Shown: positions 12,528 through 25,619 of the stretch, piece by piece
Layout: each line of letters starts with the position of its first letter
Position numbering within the stretch: the first letter of the stretch is position 1
Source: Schistocephalus solidus
Lineage: Eukaryota; Platyhelminthes; Cestoda; Diphyllobothriidea; Diphyllobothriidae
Direction of reading: 5' to 3'
Length of the DNA: 64,000 nucleotides
NCBI GenBank assembly: GCA_017591395.1
Contig: WEDG01000884.1
Span: forward strand, 62,001-126,000
Program-made: the position numbers and the translations under genes
The notes under the pieces: model-generated
What the model was told of the DNA's origin: nothing
The model's database searches: none
Seen by the model: only the letters and a program-made list of their open reading frames with translations

Positions 12528-13129
12528 ACCTATTTTCCAAGGTTATATAAACTCAAATTCTATGCATAACCTCGTTGGTCTAAATAACAGCCAGATATTG
12601 AAAGCGTATTCGCAAATGCAGGTTTCAGATAGGCATGTTTACAATTTTAAAGAAATTCATCAATCAACAGCGCCTGTTAGCTACAGTGGACGTGGCTGCA
12701 ATCAGGTCACGCAAACCGGTCTAATACGCACATAGGAAATTCATACAGGCACCGCATTTACTATAGCCAAATGCCACCTTTCCAATTGGTCACCATTCCT
12801 GTCTGACGTTGATCAGAAGACACAGACCTTAATTTGCTTTCCTTCTTCCATTCTCCCCTCACCCAGCAATGGCAGGAATTTTTCTACTTGCCTGCATATT
12901 TTACTTATTTAAATCGCAATATAAATGTAGAGACACAAAGATAATAAATCGAAAGCAAACTCGAGCTTGCTTACCTATCCGTTGAATTTCCGAATTTTTT
13001 AAATCCACATGACAAGCTAACAGTGCCCACGTGAATAATTGAGTGGATCTTTACTTTTTTTCTACTTCGGCTTTCTTCATTCAGTAGAGGTTACTTAAAC
13101 GTCACGATTATTCCATCTTTCCTTCGTAG
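12528..13129. other. Intron-like DNA ending in a splice acceptor
   Basis: No gene is visible here. The interval ends in a good 3' splice site (TTCCATCTTTCCTTCGTAG at 13111-13129). A second pyrimidine-rich AG occurs near 12867 but is not followed by a long open frame. Confidence 0.5.
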
Positions 13130-13789
13130 AATACCTGGCTTGAACAACTCAGCACCACGCAGGTTAACTTTCAAATGAAATTAAAGGAGAAACTGGAAGA
13201 AATTCGATGTGGCGATGTATGCACAAATAAGCACAGCAAATTTATCTACGTCACTCCTTCGTGCCAGGCGACTGTCCGTTGCCATCTTACGCTACCTGAT
13301 TTCCAGACACCGAAGCCCGGCTTTGCAATTACCGCCTCGACTGCTTCCAGTCCAAGTGGGGTGAAGTGTTTTACTCCAGGCATCCATTCCTCTTCCACTG
13401 ATTCAGAAAGTACTTCGCGGCCTGGGAGTGCAGCTCAGACATTATTGCAGACCAATCCAAGAATGGAGGAAGCACACGTTTCCGCATTTTCACCTGAAAC
13501 CTCTGGTTCACGAAAGCAGCCCTTGGATGAGGGTTTGCAACGGACAGTGCAAGATTTTGCGCTTCCGTGGCCGAGATCATCTACCTATTACAGAACTTTA
13601 AGTCGAAACTCACTTTCCACCTACTCGTTTCACTCTATCAGCAGAAAAAGGTCTAGCATACATGCCAAAAACATCAAACGAAGCAACTCGGATGAAGTTT
13701 CCTACAATATGAATGATCGACTATCCTTTTCTCCTCCCCTATCCCCAGTTCTACATACTCCAATCATACCTATAGACGACTATTTTTAG
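13130..13789 (+). CDS. 3'-terminal coding exon, serine-rich protein of unknown function
   Basis: The frame is open from a strong splice acceptor at 13129 to a TAG stop at 13787-13789, about 219 codons. An internal ATG lies at 13175, but the frame continues upstream to the acceptor in phase 0, so I read this as the last exon of a longer gene. Residues 1-27 are amphipathic and coiled-coil-like (LEQLS.., MKLKEKLEEIRC). The rest is rich in Ser, Thr and Pro and probably disordered, with several SRKRSS- and SRNSLS-like basic/serine clusters that could be phosphorylated, and it ends in PIIPIDDYF. Low AT at codon positions and the lack of mobile-element features support real coding. A possible AATAAA poly(A) signal lies at 14026-14031. 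I do not recognise the family. No earlier exon was found in the window. Confidence 0.6.
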   Translation, partial: NTWLEQLSTTQVNFQMKLKEKLEEIRCGDVCTNKHSKFIYVTPSCQATVRCHLTLPDFQTPKPGFAITASTASSPSGVKCFTPGIHSSSTDSESTSRPGSAAQTLLQTNPRMEEAHVSAFSPETSGSRKQPLDEGLQRTVQDFALPWPRSSTYYRTLSRNSLSTYSFHSISRKRSSIHAKNIKRSNSDEVSYNMNDRLSFSPPLSPVLHTPIIPIDDYF

Positions 13790-14035
13790 GACAAGTGTTT
13801 TCAATTCTCCTCAACGGATGCATATTTAGGAGAACATGATGCTGCTTTTTATGCTAAGATACAAATACGTCGTGTGGTTTTTCGTCTTATGAACGGCCTG
13901 CTCATTGCTCACCAGAGGAGTGCATGCACATGCGTGGAACCACTTCTATAAATCCTGAATACAAAGGTGATTCTAGGCAAAGGCAAACGAGTCTTTTTCC
14001 CTAACCTTGAAGGAGCATTTCTTAAAATAAATATA
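13790..14035 (+). other. Probable 3' UTR with poly(A) signal
   Basis: Follows the stop codon of the terminal exon. AATAAA at 14026-14031 is the first canonical signal downstream and would give a UTR of about 250 nt. Confidence 0.4.
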
Positions 14036-15604
14036 ATGTGGAAATCTTTCTGCAGTCCGTTTATGAGTAATATTAAAACTGCTAAGCGGTGTTAAATGTC
14101 TCTCTAACTCAAGGACTCAAGGCGTGAGAATAGCACATAAATATCCATCCTAACCAACAATATGTGGGTCTATTATTAAATCATTAACACCTTATGAAAT
14201 ATCTACCCATTATCTCTCGAAAGAATTTATAGGACGGTTCTATGTAAATAACTCAAGGAGTGGTCATTGGAAGTGACAATGAGAAGCCATTTTTTCCTTA
14301 ACTATATTAACCACAATCAAATTTTGTTTTGACCAGGAACTCATTTTTAATAACAGCAAGGGAAGGCTTCATCCAAAGTTTGTTCCTTTACCCTTAAACA
14401 GAATGTATTCCTTCTTTATAGTTTCTTGTGTCCACAGCGGAAATTGAAGAAGGCAGGTTGAAAACTCTATAATTATACCGATCCTCGCCGCCTGTGCGAT
14501 TTAATGATAAAACAAATCGCAATTTTTTTACAGACAAGTTTTCTGTCAGTTACATCCTTTGAGGACCAAAACTAGTTATTTATATTTTTATGACTGATTT
14601 GACAGTTGGTCTTTTTTCTTTTAATTTAATTTTGGAAGTGTTTTACACTGGATCTAGCAAAAGGGGTAAACAATTTAAGTAGATCTGTATTTGTTGCGAT
14701 TACCGAGTTCGGAGTACCATTAAGGTGTTTCAATTGAAATTCGAACTCATAATGCATAGTGAATAGAGTTGTATAGGACGTAACTAGGTGTCTTTCTCCG
14801 AGGTTAAAGAAATGCCTTTCTAATTGTTTGTCTTTCAAGGTTAAAAGTGCGTAGTCAAAGTTCTGCCCAAAATGAAGCCCTCCTTCTGGATGCTATAGCT
14901 TTTGGACGATAACAGGAAAGTTTGTGGAGAGCACGCACAAAATGCCTGTCAAGAAAAATATGTTAGATTTAGGTGCCAAATGGACATCGTTCAGCAGAAG
15001 CTTCAGACGTGCACTTTGAAAAAACCATTCACCCAAAAGTACAGAAGGTTGGCAAAAGAACTCTGACAATACGTATAGCATCTCGAACATCAAATGAAGG
15101 GAACAACTGAGAAGTACAAATTGTTCCAATTTTTATTTAATATGAGATATGGACTTATTTGTTCAAAACCGGTGCTTTTGCCGATTACTTAATCAAATGA
15201 CAAATCGTTCCTAGAATTGGGTTTTATTTCCATGCAAGATCAAAACATCCGCTAAATTATGCGTTCACAGGGGCCACAAAAGCCTCTTTAAGCAGTCACT
15301 TTACTGCATTAATAATTCAGTGCATGAATGCCGGTCTTATATCAAGGCTAACGGGGCATTATAATGTGTCTTATAGGTTCCATCTGAGGTTTAAGTTCGT
15401 AACTTAATTTAAAAAATAGGCCTTCAGGTCTTGGTTATCAGTTATTCTTATGTAACGATTATACTTATACTGCGAAAAAGATTCCACAGAAAATATGTAG
15501 TACACCGGGAAATCTTCAGTGTAATAAAAGCAGCCCATGCATGCGATTCACGCTAAAAAACGTGAAATATAGGAGCAATCTAGCCAACACCACGTCTGTC
15601 TTAC
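14036..15604. other. Non-coding DNA
   Basis: AT-rich sequence. The open frames of 70-78 codons on the minus strand near 14626-15129 show no family features. Confidence 0.45.
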
Positions 15605-15800
15605 CCTTTCTTCTCACCAACACATTCACTGCTTTCATTGGTGCCATGTCAACCTCCAGAAACCAAACTGCTCTCATTTCGCGGATCGTGTACTCCTTAA
15701 TTTCATCTTTCAGATCTCTCACCTTTTTAATGACATTGACGGCGGCACCGTACCGCCCATCTACTAATGTATCAACCGCACTGCTTATCACTTCTCCTCA
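15605..15800 (-). CDS. Candidate internal exon, unknown protein
   Basis: The minus-strand frame reads as a smooth hydrophilic/helical protein segment (VDTLVDGRYGAAVNVIKKV, then RDLKDEIKEYTIREMRAVW). It runs into a strong donor-like site (AAAGG followed by GTAAGAC) at 15605. The preceding acceptor is less certain: several AGs in a pyrimidine-rich stretch lie near 15785-15830, and the best-looking one at the top would place an in-frame stop. A plus-strand frame overlaps it, but that translation is less protein-like. With the segment at 15967-16118 on the same strand, it may belong to one host gene. Function unknown. Confidence 0.35.
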
Positions 15801-15966
15801 GAGAGGACTATACCTGAAAGATTTCTGATCTGCAAATGGGGAAGAAAGCCCTTAAGCCGGAAGGACAGAGAGGCAGAAACCGGTAGCTTTGCGCAAAATT
15901 CCTGGGTAATCAGGGTCACAGTGATGGTTCGGGTTACGACGCGGGACTGATTTCTTCTCTTGGAAG

Positions 15967-16118
15967 TCAGCGCAAGGTGATACTATTAACAGAGGCATTT
16001 TTACTCCATGCCCTGAGGGAGTAAAAGAGGATTATGGTCCATTCTCCTTCTTCATCTTCCACCATTTCAAAAACTTGCATGTCATGAGATAATCTTTTGG
16101 GCCTGGAACTGCTCCCTT
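15967..16118 (-). CDS. Candidate exon, acidic segment, unknown protein
   Basis: On the minus strand a T-rich tract ending in GACACAG at 16119-16125 precedes a frame of about 50 codons. Near its start is a basic/serine stretch (SSSRPKRLSHD), followed by an acidic patch (EMVEDEEGEW), and it ends in a stop at 15967. A GTAAAA donor-like word inside the frame (after a GCATGG word) might end the exon earlier. Not recognised. It lies 5' of the 15605-15800 candidate on the same strand, so the two could be consecutive exons. Confidence 0.3.
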
Positions 16119-16184
16119 CTGTGTCAATTTTTAAAAATAAAAGCGTTCTCGTGCGTTGTTTTATCAAGCATTTCCTCCTTGCCT

Positions 16185-16332
16185 CCTTTAAGACTGGGAC
16201 AAAAGACGTAGCAATCTAATTTTATGAAACTAGTAATTGTAATTCAGTAATTCAGTAATCCTTTAAGACTGGGACAAAAGACGTAGCAATCTAATTTTAT
16301 GAAACTAGTAATTGTAATTCAGTAATTCAGTA
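16185..16332. repeat. Perfect tandem duplication, 75-bp unit
   Basis: A 75-bp unit beginning CCTTTAAGACTGGGAC is present twice in direct tandem (16185-16259 and 16260-16332) with no mismatch over the shared length. Inside each unit the short word AATTCAGT is itself repeated. Perfect identity means a recent event or an assembly artefact. Confidence 0.95.
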
Positions 16333-16599
16333 GAGAACCGGTCATTTAAGACGGTGAATGTAAGGAAAACATTTGTGAGCTACAAACTGTTGAACTGCGA
16401 AGTCAAAATACCGACAGTAAGGTACAGTTCACAAAAAGCATTTGTCAAATAGCCTCCACACCCAACAGACCTTTCTTACCCCTTACTATGACATACTTTC
16501 AGTATAAATGCATGCAATTCGAGAAAATTGCTGGTCGTGTGAGCACTAGGTGCCTAGATTATGTTACAAGGTATGTCAGCCATTGTGCCTAGTCTCCAC

Positions 16600-16960
16600 A
16601 ATAGATGAAAGACCTGCTCGGAGAGTGGCTGAAGCCTGGGGAATGAAAGTGAGTTAGATCACTCAACGCATTTTCTTTACTATAAACAAGCTGACGCGCT
16701 TGAAGCTATAAAGGTGTGTAAAAAGCCGTGGCATGGAATGTTACCAACTGACTGGATAACACGAACTGTGCAATCAGCCTAGAGCGTGTTTGCTTGGATT
16801 GGCCGACTGGTGAATTGAGAGTCAGGTTGCAATGGCTTCTTCGTAAATTGACTCCTATGGCACTTCCCATCCGTGGGATCCGAACCAGGTGTGGCAGCAT
16901 GCCTAGGAGCCTCGTGAGTCATTTGTGCCCACTTCTGTTATATGTCATCTTGACGTTGTA
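16600..16960 (-). repeat. Dispersed repeat family B, reverse copy
   Basis: The reverse complement matches the family copies at 62340-62735. It shows a GGATCCCAC word, the AAGCCATTGCAACCTGACTCTCA block, the ACCAGTCGGCCAA block, TTATCCAGTCAGTTGG, CCACGGCTTTT and a terminal TTGTTTATAGT, all in the same order. There is no ORF. The B-box-like GGTTCGGATCC word hints at a polymerase III-type promoter, but the class is unproven. Confidence 0.65.
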
Positions 16961-19900
16961 ATGGCATCGGGTCAAGTTTCGAAATGAGAAGAGAGCACGG
17001 TAGATGCAGGACAAGTCTACTTCTACTACTATTACTAATACTACTTTTACTACTACATTAATTCAATTCACGCGCAAGTCACCGTTCCTACGCCACAATG
17101 CTGTGAGACTGTCAATCACTTCGTCGAAACTAACCGTTAAAATATCGGTCTGTCTCTTAATGTTACTGCTCCTTGAACTCTAAAGGAGAACATTAATGTC
17201 ACGTTACATAAGAGAGCAAGGGACTTTTCAAATCTTTTTCTCAAAATGCGTTATCGCTTAAAAGTATTCGATAAGTTTTTAACTCTTTTGCAATGATAAC
17301 CACGCACTCACGAAAGAATTGGCAGTTAGCAAACTATCATTGACTATTAATAACTCAGCCTATTCTCTAAAATCCGTTCAGGCAGGACAAATAATGGTAA
17401 AAACGATGAAATGCAAGAATGAGAGTGTGCGGTGAACGTTTTTGGACATGCCAAAAGAAGAAGGAATGATCATTTATAACTGAAATCAGGGTACAGAAGA
17501 AGGTATCAGCTAAAACGCTGCAGTTTCGCAGATGCAAACTGACGCGGTGGTGTACTGACAGAAATATGTCATGTTTCGCCTACACCAGTGTATCTGGAGG
17601 TTTAGAATACACGCCAGCTGTAAGCATAAGAACTGAAGTGATAACAGCATGGCGACTGAACTTGCTGTCGCAAAGATTTCCGAACGTTTACCTAAAGCTA
17701 TTCTCAACTGGGATACCAGTGCTTGACCAAAATATCTGATTAAAACTGAACAACAGTCAGTTAAATGAAACAAATAAAAAGTACTAAATGTAATATTTTA
17801 TTTGTTTGAAGGAAACATTTTAAAAAGCAACAAACGCTGAATATGCAGTCATTTTTCAGATATTCAATCTAGGAAATTTTGCCAGTATATTGAACTATGT
17901 CTTAATAATCCATACAATGATAATTATGTTAATGTAAATGAGTTTTTGTCATTGGAAATGGTATTTTATTAAGAAAATGTGTACCTCAAAAAACGAATAT
18001 GTAGATTAAATTGATCCCATTTTAACTTTTGTTCGGGGTAGGCCGACCACACTGAACCCGCGGTTTGGATAAAGTATGATTCGAAACCGGATTCTAGATG
18101 ATAGAGCATTGTACTCCTTTACGTTAAAGGGAGAGAGCATCTGCGCCCACATTCCTGATCCTGCAAAAGCTAAGATTGGGTTTTGACTGCTATTAAGTCC
18201 GAAACAGTCATCTATGTTGCCCTAGTCTTTGTTGATGTTCCATCCTGCATCGCTGCCTCTGAATATGACACTGCCTACACAAGCTATCGAATGGGTCTTA
18301 AGGCCAGCAAGCAATTTATCCTGTAACTAGATCAGTTAGAGCTCATTTCATGATAATAAACCAGCATACGAAGGGTACACTGATGAATAAACTTTTGCTT
18401 TCAATAAATTGTGATCAAGTTGTTGCTTGTATGCGCTGCTTGTGTAGCTGGCTGCTTAGTTTAAGCTGTTACTATCGGGCATGCTGGCATAAATATATTA
18501 GAGGAACTCACCTGGAACGTGATATTAGTCAGGAGGATAATTTTTTCCGTGGTAAAGGCATAAATAGTGGATAACGACTTTATATATTTTTCTGCATGCA
18601 AACATCAGGCTAATTACTTTTCAGTCATAGTAACCGCAATGCATATGTGAAAATCTTCTGCGTGCAATGAAGTGGTATGCACAACCTACGGGCCCGCGCC
18701 TCCGGTGTTGAAGGTAGGGAGTAGAAGCAAAGTATAATTGCACTTCGCTGACATTTGATAAATGAACAAGAACGTTTTTCAGCGCACAACTGGTGCTCGG
18801 AATATACGGGTTAGGAATTTATGGATTTATTAATCGTTCTTGACTTATTCTTCCAAAGCCCTGCAGCGATGATTTAGCACGCCCACTTTTTCAGGTATTT
18901 TTTCGTTCGAAAAAGATCGCTTTTCTTTCAGAAAGAGTACATATAGTTGTAAATCCACGGGTTCATGGTGACAAATCGGATTTGTTTAAAGTGAGGTGTG
19001 TTAAATGGGCAGGTTTTTAATATAAAATTGCAAAAATACATTTTAGAATGAACCAGATTCCTGTGGGAAGTACTAACTAGTAGTTACCATATAAAAGGTA
19101 ATATAGCTAATAGCTATTACTGAGAGCAGTGGTAATCGTTTTTGCCATTATAAGGAAATTAGACAAAAAAAACTTAAAATTTAGTCGAATCTTCAACATA
19201 AATGCAGATTTTTAGATGTCTTTGCCAGAAAAAAAAATATTGTGTGTCATCGAAAAACCTTTGGTTACGTGAATGCGTTTATATATTCTTTGCAGATACA
19301 GCAAAATTCTGTCATTTCCTGCGAATATGGTGAAAACCAGACAGACGTCTATTCTAAAATAAATTTGTCCTGAAATTAATCGTTCATTTTTCATTATGTT
19401 AAACTTCTAAACAAATTTACGTTTGGTTTTAGCATTTATGTCGACAAAAGTAAAGGTAAAGGTAAGGCAAGGTAAGTGATGGTTTTTTAAAGGCAAACCT
19501 GAATGTTAATTTTATAAATAGTTACTTCTTTAAATATATTAACTTGCATCTATTACAATAGATTACCGTTAATGTTTTGTGATCAAGAATGTACTGGAGT
19601 AAACTTTGCTCCTCTTATCTATCCATGTACATTCTACTAGACCTAAGCAGGTATTGTCATTCTGCACAATATAAGATACTTAATCGTTGCAAATTACATA
19701 AACCAAGCATTAAAGCTTTTTTTAGAAAGAACTCATTCTTAAATAAGAGAGTAAACTATTATAATCAGGAATGATGTGCCAACAAAGACCTTTTGGGAAA
19801 TACAAAGACAGTGTGCTCATAACAGCAATAGTTGGAGCAAACATACGTTACCATACTTTACCAGCAGTTATCTCTCGATTCAAACATTGAACTTCAAAAC

Positions 19901-22647
19901 GCTATAAAAGTTAGCCGAAAATAAAACTAACTTTTGGTCATTTTCTTGTTTGGTTCTAGTCTGTTGTGACTATCTACACAACTATTCAGAAAAAACTATT
20001 GTTCATTTTGTAAGAGGCACTGATCATTTAATGCCCTGCAGCACTTCGATTGCCATGATAAATAGATGCTACATCACATTTGTTAATGAAAGTCTTCCCA
20101 ATTATTTCTAAAACTGTGAGTCACAATCAATTTGTAAATAAATATTCATTTCCTTATAATGATCTAGAATAAACATTGTAGCATTTGTACACTGCAGATA
20201 ACCAAACTGAAATTAGCTTCCGTTTTTTTCTTATAATAAGGATTTCCATTTGTTTCTTATTTTATAATTTCAGAAAAGCATATCCAAATACTGCAAGTAA
20301 AACAGTTAATGTAGGGTAAAAGTGTTTTTAGATGCCAATTTTTAGAAGTAACGCACGCCACCTGAAGCATAGGAGAGTGAAAGTGAAGTCTGCCGGTTTT
20401 AGCAGACCTTTTGCGGTACCCGTAATTTTGTTTGAAACATTGATTTTTCGTTAATTGACATGATCCTTTTCATTGTACTTCAAAGATATTCAAACAGGCA
20501 GTTGAACAGAAAATGCGCAAAACGTTTGACAACCATTATCCTAGATGGTTTTGCATTATACACTGTCGGCATTGAACAACGACGAAAGAGGTTATCTGCT
20601 AATTTTTACAACCGTGATAGTAAACGTGCCAACTTACCAAAACGCTTTACAGTTTGAATTGTAATATAAGTATTCTTAAATTTCAAATCAAACAACGCAA
20701 ATCCACACGGAAATAAAACAACCGTTTTTTTAGTGAACCACGTTAAAACTGTTTGTTTTGCTTTTGTGCAGGCATTATCCAAAATTGTTATGACGGATTT
20801 CATGAAAATCTCTGATGACTGCCAAGCCTCAACATCGAAAACAACAGGTGAATTATTTTATTTTTCTTCTTTATTCCTACGTTGATTATTTCAATATTAT
20901 ATGACAATACTTCCCCACCTATAGGCCACATGCAACGGCAACGCAGTTATAAATATATTTATTTGCGATCAATAATTCGCTTTCAGGTTTCATCACACGT
21001 ATTTCGACCTTAACCGGTTCATCCCCGTCAATGACTTGAGGAGTTTAATAGGCCTGTCATTGTAAACAGCCTGTTACTTATAAGGTTGTTTTATTTTTCA
21101 AAATTCAAAATAGTTAATTTAGCACATGATATAGAGGGCCAACAGAAGGGACTTTCATGACTGAAGAAGCGACTTAGTCCATCAATTGTAGTAGTCACCA
21201 ACTGTAAGGACTAACCCGCTATGGTTCCAAATAAATTTAACTAACTGACTGCTGAGCACTAGTTATAAATTCATTTTAGTTAAATGCAGTTTATTTCAAA
21301 AAAAGAACATGCGTGCACAGTCAAACATTTGAACCATTTTTTCTTATGGTTTATTTCAGCCTCACGTGTTTGCTTTTTAGAAGACAATTTTTGAATAAAT
21401 GCAAAACGTCATCGGCAAATGGCGTATACATTTGTAAACATCAAGCACTGATTAAACTGACAATTATGTATGGCGTGTCCAGTTCTCCCTTTGATTTACT
21501 CCGATCTAAAGATAGTCTGAATTTAAACATAAGAGCAATTCAACGCATTTTTGTAAAACAAAGGATCTAATAGTTTTTTTTTATTTGTACGTTAGCTGAA
21601 AAAAACTCAAAAAAAACATAAATTTTAATATGTATCAATATTAAAATTCCTTTCAAGTAATAGAAAAGAACCTTCTTAATTAATATTTATAGCAGTCATT
21701 TATATGGTTAATACGGAAAATGAGTAAGCCTACGTATTTACATTGTATTTAATTTTTCCGGTGCTTTATTGCCATTCTTTTTCGCTGTTAATAGAGTGGC
21801 TTTAACATGGTCTATAAAACCTATCCATAGAATCATTTGGTTAGGGTCATTAGCTACTCAGCAAACATGAAGAATTGTACATAGAGCAAAAAGCCTGACA
21901 AAAACACTGAGAGCAGTAAATATGATGCTCAACTGTAAGTACCATTAGTTATATGGCTTCAGAGGTGTTCATCTAAATTGTCAGTTTGAGGTTTCTTCTG
22001 CTCACTGCACGGAGAGATTTTGTGCGATTTAGACGAAGGGCCCTTCTTTACTAGGTTTATAATGCCTCATTGCATCCACAGAATCAAACCTTTTTATTTC
22101 AGCTTCAAATGAGCTGCAATCAGGTGTCCTGCCTTGGCCAATCGCTTTCTCTTTGGACTGAAAATTTATATCAGTCGAATATTTTAAATCAAATGTCGTT
22201 CCCATTCGTACAATCAATATCAATCTTATGCTGATCCGATCGGAGTTATATTTATTAGCGTATGCATCAGGAGTGCGCATATAAAAAAATTGAATAGAAA
22301 ATGAATAACAAACATTTACTTCGAAAAATTAGATAATAAGCAACCTTCTAATAAATAAACACAAAATGCTTATTTATAGAGGCCCATTTCGGCAACTACA
22401 AATTTGGTTTGTTAACAATTTAAAGAAATAATTTATAATAAAACATTATTTGAATGCTTTTTGAAGGAACTGGTTACTCCACCATTTTTTTGGCCTTTCC
22501 TGTACTTAACGTACCTCGAAGCCAATAGAACAAACCCTATCAAGAGTATTTGTACCCCTGTTGTTGATAGCAAATTGACTTATTTTCGGTATGCAGTTAT
22601 AGCAACGCACAAAATGTTATAGCATGAGAAAGTTTGTAGATGGACGC
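16961..22647. other. AT-rich non-coding DNA
   Basis: No supported gene. Contents worth noting are a short ACT-rich microsatellite around 17020-17060 and a GC-richer patch at 18030-18180 with a GATTCGAAACC word, possibly an old tRNA-derived piece. A moderately GC-rich unclassified block sits at 20930-21240. All open frames are below 90 codons and featureless. Confidence 0.5.
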
Positions 22648-22860
22648 CCACCGATCGATTACGGGAACCACTTGCCGGTTCTGCCTTATGGTGCACTCTC
22701 GATCCCCGCCAGCAGCCGCACAGTGTCTACTCTAATCAATAGGTCGTGGGTTCGAGCCTAGGCTGGCACACTATCTGGGGTTTGGTATGGCTTTCTGATC
22801 GCAGTGGCCAGTCATGTCTACATTGTTTTGCGGTAATGCTTGTCTGCCTGAGAAAGTATT
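22648..22860 (+). repeat. tRNA-derived SINE, copy 2
   Basis: Same leader as copy 1 (ending CCCGCCAGCAGCC) and the same tRNA-like core (TCTAATCAATAGGTCGTGGG then TTCGAGCC), followed by GGGTTTGGTATGGC. The 5' part of the tRNA core, including the A box, is deleted, so this copy should be inactive. Confidence 0.7.
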
Positions 22861-25615
22861 ATTAGCCAGAAAATGCATCGGTAAAAGTAATTCAGATGTC
22901 ATGTTGACGCGGTAAGAAAACTTTTATTTATTTATATTAGAAATATAATCACATTCTTTGGCAACACGAAATTTGGCTGCCTGTCCCTATTCTAACGGGT
23001 TCCCCGTTCAAATGCCTTTCCGGATCGAAGACCGGGTTTATATTTTTTCCCTTAAGCCTCCATAACTCTCTTAAAAATGCAATGGAATCACGTTTGTTGA
23101 AATCGATGGTAACATTATGGTATCGGTGCTTATCAAATCAGGTATTTTTAAGTTGATAAAAAAACGTTATTACAGAGAAGGAACTCAATTGCCTTTAAAT
23201 TAATAAGTGATCAAAAAACAGCGCTTGCTTTAAAATAAAATGAACAAAGAAGATAATATTTCGTTTCTTTCATGTGGGATATGTCTCCGAATTTTATAAC
23301 GTATGCTCCTAAGTAGTGCTCAGATGGAAGGTATCGCATTTCACTTTATAAGACCTTGTAAAGCGCAGATTGCTTATTTTATCTCTCCAAAGTATACAAC
23401 GTGATAAAAACATCTATTATTAAAAAAGGTGCAGTTCGGTCGGCAAATTATTATTTATTATCTAAAAAGAATTAAGTATTTTTTGAACACCATCAAATTA
23501 CAAAATGGTTTAATGACACGTTCATTATTTCTAGCCTTAAATATCTAAGAGCAGTCTAATACAAAAAGAAAAAAGCATTAACGACAAAGATAGGCCAGTT
23601 TATTGTAAATTGATATTTTGCGTGTAAACCTGCCGTAATTTGGCTTACCATAGAAAGAATCAATTCGTCTATGGTAGACTGGTCTATGAGCTTATTTGGC
23701 ACAACATTCAGTTTTTTTCAGAATGAAACAATGTTTCCTGGACTTGTTTCAATTTCCTTTACTTAAGGTGAAGATAATTTCTGTATGAGTGACGTTTGGG
23801 CTGTTATCAAGAAGAAATTTTTTCGCACTCAGAAAGCGAAGATCCTGGTTGTGGTCTCAAAAGTTAGGGCATTGTCGTAAGATACATCTGAATTTTAACT
23901 TACTTGAGCAATGAACGTGCGTATTATCGTACAATATTTCGATGTCCATTGGACGTCAACGAATGTCGTTGTTATTAATGACATTATGTACGGTGTTATT
24001 GCTCGATTTGCTATTTACTTTCTCTGTTTGTCGAACATCAGATCGGTCGCTCTCAAAATTTACTGGGCATCCAAACGGTCAAGCCGTTCAAATTCGTATA
24101 ATTTGCAATCAAATCAGTGTATTCCCGGGGCAGATTCCTCCTACAGATGATGACCTGGACCGACTTTTCAGGCTTATCTAAAAGAACACCCTCGTTAAAA
24201 AGGGAATAGGTTCTTCCAGACTGAAAACCTGTGATCAATACACTCATGAAAAAATAAAAATAATTCTTTACCGTGTTTCTTACTTAAATTGTTTTTACAT
24301 AGCTCTCTACTAATAGAGGCCACATTTCTTCATTATTTTCCTAGGCATGTGAAGAGGGATTTCAAAAAATGTTCCCTTAAGAAAATAGAATTCCACGCTT
24401 TTACTGAAGCAAAAACAGCCATTATCCTTCTTTCTTTCTTAATCATTTTGCTGCATCTTGCCTTATTATAGGCAGTATTCTAATGTTACCCATTCCTCAG
24501 AGTTTGGCCTGGATAATAGAATGTAAAATATTAGCTAACGACTCATATGGCAGACATTTGTCTGCCAATTTCCATATGGGCCCGAATTCAGAGACGGGCA
24601 AGAAAGGATATACAATCAAATTAAAGAGCTTCAGAAAAAGAGCATGCCATGGGATGTCATCAGATATATATATATATATGTATATATATATATGAGTATA
24701 CGTGCTACCTCATTAAATATCAACGCAAATTTATGAAATGTGTGTTCACTTCAAAAGGATTATTTAAGCAGAGCTGTATTATTAATTATTTTGCAATATA
24801 AGGATGGAATATTTCAGTCGCATCTGGATGCCGATATTAAACGGCGCCCGTTTCCGACTACCTACCACACTATAAAAAATGATACCTTAAGTAGTCATGT
24901 TTTTCCATTTATGTTTAATGTTCTCCTTACTTAAGATATATTTTTGTAATCACGAGGTGGTAAATTACATCGTCCTCAAATTGTATTATAAAGAAAGTTA
25001 ATTTCTCGATTTTAAAAACTTTTTTGCTTCTCGAATAAATTTCGGCCCAAAATACCGTTACACTTGAATTAAGAACTTCCATTCCACATGCCAAATATAT
25101 TCCACCTAAGGAAAATCTGAAAGTATGGAAGATTTCATATGGTGCAAATAAACTTTTGTGACAGACGAGCACAATATCGCATACTTTATGAATAGCATTA
25201 ATAAATGGACAGAACAGGGCTTTTTGAATGGACATTTCAGAGTTTTCAAAAATCGCATGATCAGAATCATTTTTGAAACCGAAGATTCTGCTTCTTCAAG
25301 TATGTGAACTTTGCAAAAACATGATTAGCCATTAAATGCATACAAAAAGACGATTTTAGAGCACGATTTCCGCAAAATATATTCAAATTTATAATGACAT
25401 TGAGAATTAATGAGAACCGTTCGTGAAATCTTTGAAGAGTGCAGCCTTCGCGGGTGGCCTGAAAGATACTTGTAAAGAAGCTGACATCGTGGTTTGACTG
25501 ATATTATTTGAGATTATACGTCTCGATATGTAATATTACAACCCGGTTGAGTATATGTTCAAATTGAAAACATATTTGCAAATTTGTGCAGACAGTTCAT
25601 GAGATGGTTTATTAA
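22861..25615. other. AT-rich non-coding DNA
   Basis: No supported gene. An (AT)n-type microsatellite lies at 24662-24696. Two overlapping plus-strand frames of 79 codons at 23911-24181 have no recognisable content. Confidence 0.5.
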
Positions 25616-25619
25616 ATGT

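Noticed and set aside
18030..18180. Possible tRNA gene (GATTCGAAACC word)
   Set aside because: No A box at the right distance and no cloverleaf could be formed by eye.
24483..24695. 70-codon frame ending in an Ile/Tyr/Met repeat
   Set aside because: The C-terminus is the translation of an AT microsatellite; nothing else supports a gene.
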